Below are positions 1 to 7,985 of a stretch of 64,000 nucleotides of DNA, one piece after another (positions within the stretch are counted from its first letter, which is position 1; every line of letters begins with the position of its first letter). The notes under the pieces were generated by a model that did not search any database, was not told where the DNA came from, and was given only the letters and a program-made list of their open reading frames with translations. The position numbers were made by a program, and so were the translations under genes. Source of the stretch: Deltaproteobacteria bacterium (GTDB lineage: Bacteria > Myxococcota_A > Polyangia > Polyangiales > JADJMO01); the NCBI GenBank assembly GCA_025363655.1, contig JANYDK010000017.1, positions 1-64,000 on the forward strand, read 5' to 3'.

Positions 1-2037
1 GCGGCCTCGCCCGCCCCCCCCCCGGCCGTCGTCGTCGTGCCCGTGCCGAGGCCGTATGCCGAGTCGGGCAACGTCACCCAAGCCGCCGTCGACGACTCCC
101 TCCCCGACGCGATTGGCGCCTTCCTCGATTGGCTCGTTCGCGAGAGTGGATTCACCGTCACCGAAGGTCATCGGGAAGGTCGCGTCCCCGTCGAGGCGCG
201 CCACGTCTGCCTTCTCTTCAAACGACTGTCGCGCTGGGACGGCGCCGACGTGACACGGCCTTACGTGCGTGCGCTCGAAGCGCGTGGACTGCCGCACGTC
301 CTCGCCTCGGGTCGTTCGTTCCATCAGCGCGAAGAGGTCATCGCCGTTCGCAACGCGCTCGCCGCCATCGAGTGGCCGGAAGACACGTTGTCCGTCTATG
401 CCACTTTGCACGGACCTTTCTTCGCGTTCGGCGACGACGTCCTGCTCGCCCATTCGGCAGTGGCGCCCCTCCGTCCGGCGCGCGCGAAAGTACGAATTCC
501 GCCGCTCGCGCCGGTCCTCGCCGAGGTCGAATCGGCGCTCGCGCTCCTCGCCGAGCTCCACCGTGCGCGCAACCACCGACCGATCGCCGACACGCTCGGG
601 AGACTGCTCGGCGCCACCCGAGCCCACGCCGGAGTGGCGATTTGGCCGACAGGTGAGCAGGCGCTCGCCAACATCGGTCGGATGTCGGATTTGGCGCGTC
701 GATTCGAGTCCAGCGGTGCAACCTCGTTTCGCGCCTTCCTCGAGTGGCTCGACGATCAAGCGGCGCGCGGCAACTCCGGTGAGGCACCGATCGTCGAAGA
801 AGGGACCGACGGCGTGCGTGTGATGACCGTGCACCGCGCCAAGGGTCTCGAATTCCCCGTCGTCGTCCTCTGCGATCCGAACGCGCCCTTGCCGAGCTCG
901 CCCTCGCGCTACGTCGATCACGCGCGTCGTCTCCTCGCTCGGCCGCTCGCCGGTTGCATCCCCCTCGAGCTCCTCGAGCATCGCGACGACGTCTTGCGTC
1001 GTGATCGTGAAGAGACGATTCGACTCGGCTACGTCGCGGCGACCCGGGCGCGCGATCTCCTGGTGGTGCCCGGCATCGGTGACACGGTGACCTCACCGAG
1101 ACCGCACGCGATGGCCGCGACGGGCAACGGATGGTTGGCGGTCCTCGAGCCGGCGTTGAGGCCGCCGCGCGATCGCCAGCGCACGCCGCTCACGCAATCG
1201 GGTTTGCCACGTTTTTGCCGTGATTCGGTCCTCGCACGTCCAGACAAAGTGAGTCGTGACGCAGAGAGCGCGGTGGCGCCGGGTGCGCACTTGCCCGAGC
1301 TCGGTGGCGCGCCGGTGGTGTGGTGGGATCCAGCAGCGCTCTCGCTCGATCGCGAGGCCGACCTCGGGCTTCGTCATCGCGCGATCCTCGAACCATCTTC
1401 GCAGTTGCCGCTCGCCAGCGCCGCGGAGGCCGATCATCGAGCGTGGCGCGCGCGGGTGACCGATGCGAGGGCGCGAGGCAGTCTCCCGAGTGAACGCATC
1501 GTCGCGGCGACGGAGCTGGAAGTGAGCGTCGACGCCAATTCCGACGCCAATGCCATTGCCGAAAGTGTGCCCATCGAGCGCGTCGAAGGAGATCGCGCTG
1601 GTCATCCGCGGGGCAAGCGCTTCGGGACGCTCTTGCATGCCATCCTCCAACACACCGAGCGAGGCGCCGACGAAGCGTCGCTCCTCGCCCTCTCGCGGGC
1701 GCACGGGCGGTGGCTCGGCGCCGATGAAGAGGAAATCGCCGTTGCCGCATTGCGAGCAGGGCGTGCGCTCCGTCATCCCCTCATGCGTCGAGCCTTCGCT
1801 GCAGCCGAGATGCGCCGTGAGGCCGACGTCACCCTTCGCCGGCCTGACGGGAGCCTGCTCGAGGGCGTCGTCGATTTGGCCTTTCGCGATCTCGATAGTT
1901 GGGTGGTGATCGACTTCAAGACCGATGTCGATTTGGAGCGTGAGCACGCGGCCTATGCAGTGCAATTGCGGGCCTATTCGGCGGCGATCGCCGCGGCGAC
2001 GGGCACCGCCGTTCGTGCCCTGCTGCTCTCGATTTGA
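1..2037 (+). CDS. AddA/UvrD-type helicase-nuclease, C-terminal part (gene cut by left edge)
   Basis: The frame is open to base 1, so the N-terminal ATPase domain lies outside the window; a GTG at 37 is only an internal codon. Visible are late SF1 helicase motifs: motif V-like VMTVHRAKGLEFPVVVL (bases ~820-870) and motif VI-like YVAATRARDLL (~1030-1062). A C-terminal RecB-type nuclease follows, with GTLLHAIL (~1625), VVIDFKTD (~1903-1926) and QLRAY. This order is that of AddA/RecB enzymes, which unwind and degrade DNA ends to start recombinational repair. The known family chemistry is Mg2+-dependent cleavage at the D-x-K site. An AddB partner would be expected nearby but is not in view. A run of ten C residues at 14-23 encodes a Pro/Ala linker. 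The gene stops at 2037 with no co-oriented neighbour closer than 181 bp. Confidence 0.85.
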   Translation, partial: AASPAPPPAVVVVPVPRPYAESGNVTQAAVDDSLPDAIGAFLDWLVRESGFTVTEGHREGRVPVEARHVCLLFKRLSRWDGADVTRPYVRALEARGLPHVLASGRSFHQREEVIAVRNALAAIEWPEDTLSVYATLHGPFFAFGDDVLLAHSAVAPLRPARAKVRIPPLAPVLAEVESALALLAELHRARNHRPIADTLGRLLGATRAHAGVAIWPTGEQALANIGRMSDLARRFESSGATSFRAFLEWLDDQAARGNSGEAPIVEEGTDGVRVMTVHRAKGLEFPVVVLCDPNAPLPSSPSRYVDHARRLLARPLAGCIPLELLEHRDDVLRRDREETIRLGYVAATRARDLLVVPGIGDTVTSPRPHAMAATGNGWLAVLEPALRPPRDRQRTPLTQSGLPRFCRDSVLARPDKVSRDAESAVAPGAHLPELGGAPVVWWDPAALSLDREADLGLRHRAILEPSSQLPLASAAEADHRAWRARVTDARARGSLPSERIVAATELEVSVDANSDANAIAESVPIERVEGDRAGHPRGKRFGTLLHAILQHTERGADEASLLALSRAHGRWLGADEEEIAVAALRAGRALRHPLMRRAFAAAEMRREADVTLRRPDGSLLEGVVDLAFRDLDSWVVIDFKTDVDLEREHAAYAVQLRAYSAAIAAATGTAVRALLLSI

Positions 2038-2086
2038 TGTCCTCCGCCGAGACCACCTCGGAACGGCAAAGCACCGAAGCAATCAC

Positions 2087-2110
2087 TTGCTCCGTTGCTC
2101 CGTTGCTCCG
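2087..2110. repeat. TTGCTCCG x3 tandem repeat
   Basis: Three perfect head-to-tail copies of the 8-mer TTGCTCCG lie in the 181-bp gap between the helicase-nuclease gene and the DNA-binding protein gene, upstream of the latter's promoter. No function is evident; slippage-type repeat. Confidence 0.85.
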
Positions 2111-2182
2111 TTCCCCAGTCGCCCCGAGTGCCAATTTGTCCCAAAGAATCGCAAACACCCCACAAGAGGAGGCGCATTGTCC

Positions 2183-2212
2183 TTGACGACAACCGCATAG
2201 TGGGCCTATTCG
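2183..2212 (+). promoter_or_regulatory. Sigma-70-like promoter of the DNA-binding protein gene, leaderless spacing
   Basis: TTGACG (2183-2188), an 18-bp spacer and TATTCG (2207-2212) lie 6 nt before the ATG at 2219. No Shine-Dalgarno can be fitted between them, so the transcript would begin at or beside the start codon. Confidence 0.55.
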
Positions 2213-2218
2213 CATATC

Positions 2219-2758
2219 ATGTCGAACTCTCTCCGCGACTCCATTGCTCAATTGGCCACCAACTTCGTGACCGAAGTGCTCGCCGCAGTTCGTGGCGCGT
2301 CCCTCGAAGATCTCGCCAGCGAGACCGGTCGCGTCGGTCGCCCGGCTGCCCGTCCCGTCGGTCGTCCGCCCGGCCGTCGTCCCGCTGCTCCTGCTGCCGC
2401 TGCCGCCGCGCCCGCCGCTGCCAAGCCCGGTCGCAAGAAGGGTGGCAAGAAGGGCCGCATTCGTCGCAGCGCTTCCGACATCGCCGGCGTCATCGAGAAG
2501 ATCGTCGGTCTGCTCCGCAGCAGCCCCGGCCTCCGCGCCGAAGAGATTCGCTCCAAGCTCGGCCTCGCCAACAACGAGATCCCGCGCCCGATTCAGCTCG
2601 CGCTCGCCGAGGGCAAGCTGAAGAAGACTGGCGAGAAGCGCGCGACGCGCTACTTCGTCGGTGGCAAAGGCGGCGCGTCCGCGGCTGGCAAGGCCGGCGC
2701 GAAGAAGGGCAAGCCCGGCCGCAAGAAGGCCGACGCGACTCTCGCTGCCGCGAGCTGA
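2219..2758 (+). CDS. Histone-like DNA-binding protein: AT-hook-like/Pro-Ala-Lys linker plus winged-helix domain
   Basis: A 179-residue basic protein. Residues ~1-38 are a short ordered N-terminus. Residues ~38-80 carry Gly-Arg-Pro repeats (GRPAARPVGRPPGRRP) resembling AT-hooks, then a Lys/Ala tail like that of histone H1. Residues ~82-150 (SASDIAGVIEKIVGLL...RAEEIRSKLGL) look like a small winged-helix 'dual action' domain. The C-terminus is again Lys/Ala/Gly-rich. Such H1-like fusions are common in myxobacteria and probably act as nucleoid-associated or regulatory proteins; a specific target cannot be read here. The ATG at 2219 fits a leaderless promoter. The gene is monocistronic by spacing (80 bp to the next ORF). 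Confidence 0.75.
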   Translation: MSNSLRDSIAQLATNFVTEVLAAVRGASLEDLASETGRVGRPAARPVGRPPGRRPAAPAAAAAAPAAAKPGRKKGGKKGRIRRSASDIAGVIEKIVGLLRSSPGLRAEEIRSKLGLANNEIPRPIQLALAEGKLKKTGEKRATRYFVGGKGGASAAGKAGAKKGKPGRKKADATLAAAS

Positions 2759-2838
2759 ACTGCGCACGAAATAGCCTAAAATGCGAGGGGGGCGACGGAT
2801 CCCCCTCGCTGCAGTCCCGTTCCGCTTACTATCGCACG

Positions 2839-3687
2839 ATGAAGGTTCGCTTCTACGGCGTGCGTGGTTCCGTACCAACGCCCGGCTCCCGGACGGTGCG
2901 TTACGGCGGCAACACCGTTTGCGTCGACGTTCGTCTGGCCGATGGCACCGTCCTCATCCTCGACGGTGGAACCGGCATTCGTGAGCTCGGCGCCGAGCTG
3001 GTGAAGCAAGAGCTACATCGCGCGCCGCTGCACGTTCTCCTGACGCACCTGCACTGGGATCACATCCTCGGGCTGCCCTTCTTCGCGCCCGTCTATCGCA
3101 AAGAGTCGGTGATTCGCATCCACCCGCTCGGCACCGATTTGCAGCAAATCGCGCTCCGTGATCGCAAGCTCTTCGACGGCGTGCACTTCCCGATTCGCGC
3201 GGCCGATCTCCCGGCGCACTTCGATTTCATCGAGAGCAGCATGGAAGACCAGCGCATCGGCTCGGCGGTGATTCGCCGCATCGCGCTCAATCATCCAGGT
3301 GGCGCGCAGGGATATCGCATCGACGACGCCGACGGCAAATCGCTCTGTTATCTCACCGACAACGAGCTCTCGCCGCCCGGCCCGGTGACGACTTCCCTCG
3401 ACGCGCTCGCGCGCTTTTCGGAGGAGGCCGATCTCGTCATCCACGACGCGCAATATCTCGACGAGGACATGCCGACCAAACATGGTTGGGGACACTCGAC
3501 CATCGACGATGTGCTGCGTTTGGGCTCGAAAGCGAGCGCGAAACACCTCGTACTCTTCCATCACGATCCCGAGCGCGACGACGACGCCCTCGACCACATC
3601 GGTCATCGCGCCAACGAATGGCTGCGAGAAAAGGGCTCGTCGACGCGCGCCTCGGTCGCCCGCGAGGGCTGGTCACTCGACCTTTGA
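2839..3687 (+). CDS. MBL-fold metallohydrolase
   Basis: A 282-residue metallo-beta-lactamase-fold protein with no signal peptide, so cytoplasmic. The N-terminus FYGVRGSVPTPG and the zinc motif HLHWDH (residues ~73-78) are diagnostic, with DGGTGIRELG before them and further ligands in NHPGGAQGY, YLTDNE and the C-terminal LFHHDPERDDD. This subgroup resembles class-II cAMP phosphodiesterase/RNase Z-like hydrolases of unknown substrate. A paralogue with the same motifs lies at 36123-36977. The ATG at 2839 is chosen because the protein family begins with this strand and because TACTAT (2827-2832) sits 6 nt upstream. The longer upstream frame is low-complexity and antisense-like. Confidence 0.85.
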   Translation: MKVRFYGVRGSVPTPGSRTVRYGGNTVCVDVRLADGTVLILDGGTGIRELGAELVKQELHRAPLHVLLTHLHWDHILGLPFFAPVYRKESVIRIHPLGTDLQQIALRDRKLFDGVHFPIRAADLPAHFDFIESSMEDQRIGSAVIRRIALNHPGGAQGYRIDDADGKSLCYLTDNELSPPGPVTTSLDALARFSEEADLVIHDAQYLDEDMPTKHGWGHSTIDDVLRLGSKASAKHLVLFHHDPERDDDALDHIGHRANEWLREKGSSTRASVAREGWSLDL

Positions 3688-3711
3688 CCGTTCGCTTCAG
3701 TTGTCTTCGAT

Positions 3712-4503
3712 TTACTTCGGATACCACTCTCGTCGACGTACTTCGCTGACCCCCTTGCCGAGCGCGGCCTCGAACTCGTCGAGGCTCGAGTCGCGGTAGT
3801 GATAGGGAAAGACCACCTTCGGCTTGAAGGCGGAGACGCAGGTCGCCGCCTCGGCCGGGGTCATCGTGTAGGGCAGATTCATGCAGACGAAGGCGACGTC
3901 GATGTTGGCGAGCGCCTTCATCTCGCCCGTGCACTCGGTGTCGCCCGAGAGATAGAAGCGCTTGTCGCCGAAGCCGAGCACGTAGCCATTGCCACGGCCC
4001 TTGTCGTGGAACAGCTTTCCTGCCTCGGGGCCGCGGACGAGGTTGTACATGGGAATCGCCTCGGCATGGATCCCAGCGACGTCTCTCTGATCGCCGTTCT
4101 TCATGACGACGATGCCGGGCAGTTGCTCGGCCACCGCCGGCGGTCCGACGATGAGGGTGTCAGGGCGACGAATCGACTCCAAGGCCGCCTTGTCGAGGTG
4201 ATCTGGATGGATGTCGGTGATGAAGACGACGTCGGCCTTGGGGAGCCCGGCGTAGTTTCCTTTGCTCCACGGGTCGAGATAGATGCTCTTGCCGCCGAAG
4301 CCGAAGAGGACGGTCGCGTGGGTGATCGGCGTCACCGTCACCTCGCCCGCGCTGGTCACGAAACGATCGGTCACTCGCTCTTCGCCCAAGGTGGGTTTCG
4401 TCGCGGCCTCTGGTTGCGTCGCGTCCTTGGTCGTCGTCTTTCCACAGCCGAGCGCCGCAAGCGTGGTCGCAAGCGCGAGGAATCTCCACGTTCCGAGCCT
4501 CAT
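3712..4503 (-). CDS. Lipoprotein with UlaG-like metallo-beta-lactamase fold
   Basis: 263 residues. An N-terminal signal ends in the lipobox LAALGC (Cys ~20), so the mature protein is predicted to be anchored to a membrane. The body carries an MBL core of the UlaG/YtnP-like type: YLDPWSKG, the metal motif DIHPDHLD (residues ~96-103), LSGDTE and the terminal VFPYHYRDS. Related cytosolic enzymes are lactonases or phosphodiesterases; the substrate of the exported form is not known. The ATG at 4503 has a good Shine-Dalgarno, GGAGGAG, on the minus strand. It is convergent with the preceding MBL gene (24 bp between stops). Confidence 0.8.
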   Translation of the reverse strand: MRLGTWRFLALATTLAALGCGKTTTKDATQPEAATKPTLGEERVTDRFVTSAGEVTVTPITHATVLFGFGGKSIYLDPWSKGNYAGLPKADVVFITDIHPDHLDKAALESIRRPDTLIVGPPAVAEQLPGIVVMKNGDQRDVAGIHAEAIPMYNLVRGPEAGKLFHDKGRGNGYVLGFGDKRFYLSGDTECTGEMKALANIDVAFVCMNLPYTMTPAEAATCVSAFKPKVVFPYHYRDSSLDEFEAALGKGVSEVRRREWYPK

Positions 4504-4619
4504 GTTCGTCTCCTCCAGGTAATGCCCACGTCCGATGATGCATAGAGAGCCGGATCGGTCTCGGTGGCAAGATGATAGCCTCCGCGCGTTCCGTCAGTTC
4601 GCCTGCCTACGAGGTCCCT

Positions 4620-5912
4620 ATGTCCTTCCGCGTATCTTCCTGGCTCGTCCTCGCCTCGGTCTCTCTCGCCCTCGTCGGCTGTCCGAAGAAGGATGACGGC
4701 GGCAAAGACAAGTCTGCTTCGTCCGACGAGAAGAAGGGCAAGAAGAAGAAAGACAGCGACGACAAGCAGAGCAAAGACGACGACAAGGCGGGAGACGACG
4801 ACGACAAGCCCAAGGGCAAGGGCGGCTCCGGCTGCAAAGTGCCCGAGACCATCGAGGCCGATTTCACCATCACCAAGGGCTGCAAGGTGAAGGTCGCCGG
4901 CAACCTCGGCGTGCGCAACGGCGCCACCCTCACCATCGAAGAGGGCGTGCGGATGTCGTTTGGTCCCAACACCTATCTGACCGCCGCCGAAGGAAAGCTC
5001 GTCGCCAAAGGGAGCGCCGACGCGCCCATCGTCTTCACCTCGGCCGACGAGTCACCGAACCCGGGCGACTGGGTCGGCATTCTCTTCGAGGGGGGCGCCA
5101 AGAGCGGCAACGTCATCGATCACGCGAAGATCGAATACGCCGGAAAGTCGGGGAACTCCGGGGAAGCGGCGATCACCCTCTACGGCGAGGTCGGCTCCGA
5201 GCGCCTCAGCATCACCAACGTCGTCTTCGAGAACAACGACTCCGCTGGCGTGAAGGTGCAAGCCACCAAATCGCGCTTCGCCAAGTTCGAAGGCAATCAG
5301 TTCAAGGGCAACAAGAAGGTGGCGATGGACGTCCCCGCGGACATCGTCGACTCGATTGGCAAGAACAAGTTCGGCGGCGAAAAGCTCCACGTGCAGGCGG
5401 GCGAAATCACCCACAGCTGCAGTTGGCCGAAGATCGACGCCGACTACGTCGTCGACGGCAACCTAACGCTCAAGGGCGACAAGGAAGCCCCGGTCCTCAC
5501 CCTCCCCGACGGTGCGACGGTGGCCTTCGCCGCCAACGCCTATCTATGGATCGGCGACGGACAGGGCGGCGGCTTGCAGGCGACGAACGTCACCTTCACC
5601 TCCGCGGCGGTGACCCCCGACGAAGGCGATTGGGTCGGTCTCCTCATCGGTGAGAAGGTGATCAAGACCAAGCTCGACGGTTGCACCATCTCCTACGCAG
5701 GGAAGGCCGGAAATTCCGGCCTCGCGGCGATTACCTTCTACGGCGACATCACCGCGAAGAAGGCGCAGGAGAAGAAGCGCGTCGAAATCACCGGGCTCTC
5801 GGTGAAGAAGAGCACCGCACCTGCGTTCTCTTCCTCCGACGCCGACTGCGGTGACTTCGCCTCCGCCGATTCGAAGAACAAGACCGACGGCGACGCGCTC
5901 TGCGCCAAGTGA
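4620..5912 (+). CDS. Lipoprotein with Lys/Asp-rich stalk and duplicated beta-helix-like domain
   Basis: 430 residues. The signal peptide ends in the lipobox ALVGC. Residues ~20-65 are an extremely charged Lys/Asp stalk. The remainder contains two related repeats, each with a segment like GDWVG(I/L)L, then YAGK(S/A)GNSG and AAIT(L/F)YG (near bases 5068-5190 and 5628-5750). This is typical of right-handed parallel beta-helix surface proteins. The ATG at 4620 gives the intact signal; an upstream ATG at 4572 would add 16 unlikely residues. TACGAG lies 6 nt before the ATG. No enzymatic residues are recognised. It may be a surface or periplasmic scaffold. Confidence 0.7.
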   Translation: MSFRVSSWLVLASVSLALVGCPKKDDGGKDKSASSDEKKGKKKKDSDDKQSKDDDKAGDDDDKPKGKGGSGCKVPETIEADFTITKGCKVKVAGNLGVRNGATLTIEEGVRMSFGPNTYLTAAEGKLVAKGSADAPIVFTSADESPNPGDWVGILFEGGAKSGNVIDHAKIEYAGKSGNSGEAAITLYGEVGSERLSITNVVFENNDSAGVKVQATKSRFAKFEGNQFKGNKKVAMDVPADIVDSIGKNKFGGEKLHVQAGEITHSCSWPKIDADYVVDGNLTLKGDKEAPVLTLPDGATVAFAANAYLWIGDGQGGGLQATNVTFTSAAVTPDEGDWVGLLIGEKVIKTKLDGCTISYAGKAGNSGLAAITFYGDITAKKAQEKKRVEITGLSVKKSTAPAFSSSDADCGDFASADSKNKTDGDALCAK

Positions 5913-5917
5913 GCTGG

Positions 5918-6625
5918 CTACTTCGCGCCTGAGTCGTATTCGGGAATGTCGACGCCCGGAAACCGGCAGGTCACCCCCACGCTCGAGTACCAGAGATCGT
6001 CGGGCGTGACGTCGGCGGTCTCGACGTCGGTGCCGACCCAACTGGCGCCTTCGCCGAGAGCATTGCGATAAACGGCCTCGATGAAGCTGCTGCAATAGAG
6101 GAGTCGCTTGTTCGGCGGCGGCGCCTTCTTGAACAGCATCTTGGCGAGCTCGCGGACGAGGCCGGGAATGTCGTAGTGATACGGCGGGTCGGCCTGGTGA
6201 AGCGCAATCGCAGCGTCGATCAGCTTCTGCCTTTCGGCGGCGTCGAGCTCCGGCAGGTACTTGATGCCGATCGGGGTGATGCGCTGATCGTAGTCGGCGA
6301 GCACTCCTTCGTAGACGCCGCCGGCGTGCCAGAGCCCGGCCTGCAAGACCTCGACGGTGGTGACGTCGAGATCGTTCATCACGTGATTTTTCCCGTCGCG
6401 GATGGTGCAGTCGTAGATCGGCGTCTTTTCGCCTTGCCAGGGGCCGCCGAGGACGACGCAGTGGGAAATCGCCGAGGCTCGCCCGGGGTGGTACTTCGCA
6501 AAGGCCATTCCCTTGCAAATGGCGTCGTCGATGGCGCGATGCTGGGTGAGGAACACCGCGGCGCCCGGGAGCACGTCGGCGCCGTCGCGATCGGCGATCG
6601 TCTGGATGAGCTCCGAGAGTTTCAT
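5918..6625 (-). CDS. YiiX/YebB-like (permuted NlpC/P60, papain-fold) cysteine hydrolase
   Basis: 235 residues without a signal peptide. The order His-first (AISHCVVLGG, residues ~51-60) then Cys-late (LLYCSSFIEAVY, ~185-196) is the circularly permuted NlpC/P60 arrangement seen in YiiX-type proteins. Known relatives are amidases or peptidases acting on peptides or lipids; the substrate here is unknown. The gene faces and nearly abuts the beta-helix lipoprotein gene (5 bp between stops). Upstream of its ATG (6625) is a three-copy 10-bp repeat at 6661-6690. Confidence 0.65.
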   Translation of the reverse strand: MKLSELIQTIADRDGADVLPGAAVFLTQHRAIDDAICKGMAFAKYHPGRASAISHCVVLGGPWQGEKTPIYDCTIRDGKNHVMNDLDVTTVEVLQAGLWHAGGVYEGVLADYDQRITPIGIKYLPELDAAERQKLIDAAIALHQADPPYHYDIPGLVRELAKMLFKKAPPPNKRLLYCSSFIEAVYRNALGEGASWVGTDVETADVTPDDLWYSSVGVTCRFPGVDIPEYDSGAK

Positions 6626-6660
6626 CGCGTCATCCTCGCAGCGCCGGAGCCCGCGTCAAC

Positions 6661-6690
6661 CATCACGACGCATCACGACGCATCACGACG
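6661..6690. repeat. CATCACGACG x3 tandem repeat
   Basis: Three perfect copies of a 10-mer lie between two divergent genes (the YiiX-like gene leftward, HPPD rightward). The 10-bp period equals about one helical turn, so copies would face the same side of the helix. Confidence 0.9.
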
Positions 6691-6746
6691 CAGCGCGCTG
6701 CGTGCACCGAGTGAACCACGCGGGGCCGCGTGCTAAGAGGCTCGCC

Positions 6747-7925
6747 ATGGCACGCGAGAACTTCGGGGTCCTCGGTTACGATTCGTACCACTTCTGCGTC
6801 GGCGATCTCGAGCGCAGCCGGCGCTTCTACACCGAGAAATTCGGCTTCACCGAGGTTGCGCGGGCGAGCCAAGAGCTCATCGATCGCACCGGACAACAGT
6901 CGATCGTCTTCGGCGCCGGCGAGGTCCGGGTCGTCGTCTCGACGCCGATGAAGGGTCACGCCAAGGCCGACGGCTGCAAGGCGGCGCGCTGGCTGAAAAA
7001 GCACCCGGCAGGGGTCATGAGCCTCTCGTTCCGAGTGCGTGACATCGAGAAGGCGTGGTCGATCCTCGAGAGCCGCGGGGCGACGATGCTCGCCGACATC
7101 AGCGAAGATCGCGACGGCGCCGGCACCTATCGGCAATTCGAAATCGCCACCCCGCTCGGCGACACCGCCTTCCGCTACGTCGAGCGCACCGGCGACTATC
7201 CGCGTTTCGCTCCTGGGTTCGACGTCACCTCGGACGAGGCGCACCCGAAGAACGTCTTCGGCATCGATTGCATCGATCACGTCACGAGCAACGTCACCAC
7301 CCTCGCGCCGCTCATCCTCTGGTATCGCGAAGTGCTCGGAATGGAGCACTTCTGGGACATCCAGTTCCACACCGTCGACGCCACCAAAGACAAACAGCGC
7401 AAGGCCGGCAGCGGGCTCAAGTCGATCGTCATGCGCGACCCGGAGTGCGGCATCAAGTTCGCGAACAACGAGCCGATGCGGCCGTTCTTCCGTGACTCGC
7501 AGATCAACGTCTTCGTCGAGGACAACAGTGGTCCCGGCGTGCAGCACATCGCCTTCAACGTGCCGAAGATCATCCCCACGGTGCAGGAGATGCGCCGTCG
7601 TGGCGTCGACTTCCTCGGCACGCCTGGCAGTTACTACGACCGACTCCCGGCGCGCCTCTCGGAGCTGAAGATCGGCAACGTCCGCGAGCCGCTCGACGAG
7701 CTGCGCGCCGAGCAGATCCTCGTCGACGGACGCGACGACAAGTACATGCTCCAAATCTTCCTCCGCGACGCCGGACAGACGTACGCCGATCCGAAGGCAG
7801 GCCCGTTCTTCTACGAGATCATCCAACGCGCGGGCGATCCCGGCTTCGGCGGCGGGAATTTCCGCGCGCTATTCGAAGCGATCGAGCGCGACCAATTCGC
7901 GCAGCGCAGCCAGCCTTACGACTGA
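6747..7925 (+). CDS. hppD: 4-hydroxyphenylpyruvate dioxygenase
   Basis: 392 residues with two vicinal-oxygen-chelate domains. HPPD converts 4-hydroxyphenylpyruvate to homogentisate in tyrosine catabolism. The Fe(II) ligands expected for the family are all present: His178 (IDHVTSN), His267 (VQHIAFNV) and Glu357 (FFYEIIQR). The C-terminal signature GFGGGNFRALFEAIE is also typical. Size is close to other bacterial and eukaryotic HPPDs. The start at 6747 matches the family N-terminus, and TAAGAG lies 7 nt upstream without a Shine-Dalgarno, suggesting a leaderless mRNA. No other tyrosine-degradation genes (homogentisate dioxygenase, fumarylacetoacetase) are adjacent. Confidence 0.97.
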   Translation: MARENFGVLGYDSYHFCVGDLERSRRFYTEKFGFTEVARASQELIDRTGQQSIVFGAGEVRVVVSTPMKGHAKADGCKAARWLKKHPAGVMSLSFRVRDIEKAWSILESRGATMLADISEDRDGAGTYRQFEIATPLGDTAFRYVERTGDYPRFAPGFDVTSDEAHPKNVFGIDCIDHVTSNVTTLAPLILWYREVLGMEHFWDIQFHTVDATKDKQRKAGSGLKSIVMRDPECGIKFANNEPMRPFFRDSQINVFVEDNSGPGVQHIAFNVPKIIPTVQEMRRRGVDFLGTPGSYYDRLPARLSELKIGNVREPLDELRAEQILVDGRDDKYMLQIFLRDAGQTYADPKAGPFFYEIIQRAGDPGFGGGNFRALFEAIERDQFAQRSQPYD

Positions 7926-7985
7926 TACGCCTGATACGACGAATGGCGCTTCTCGCGGCGGCATCGTCGGTTTAGACACCGGACG

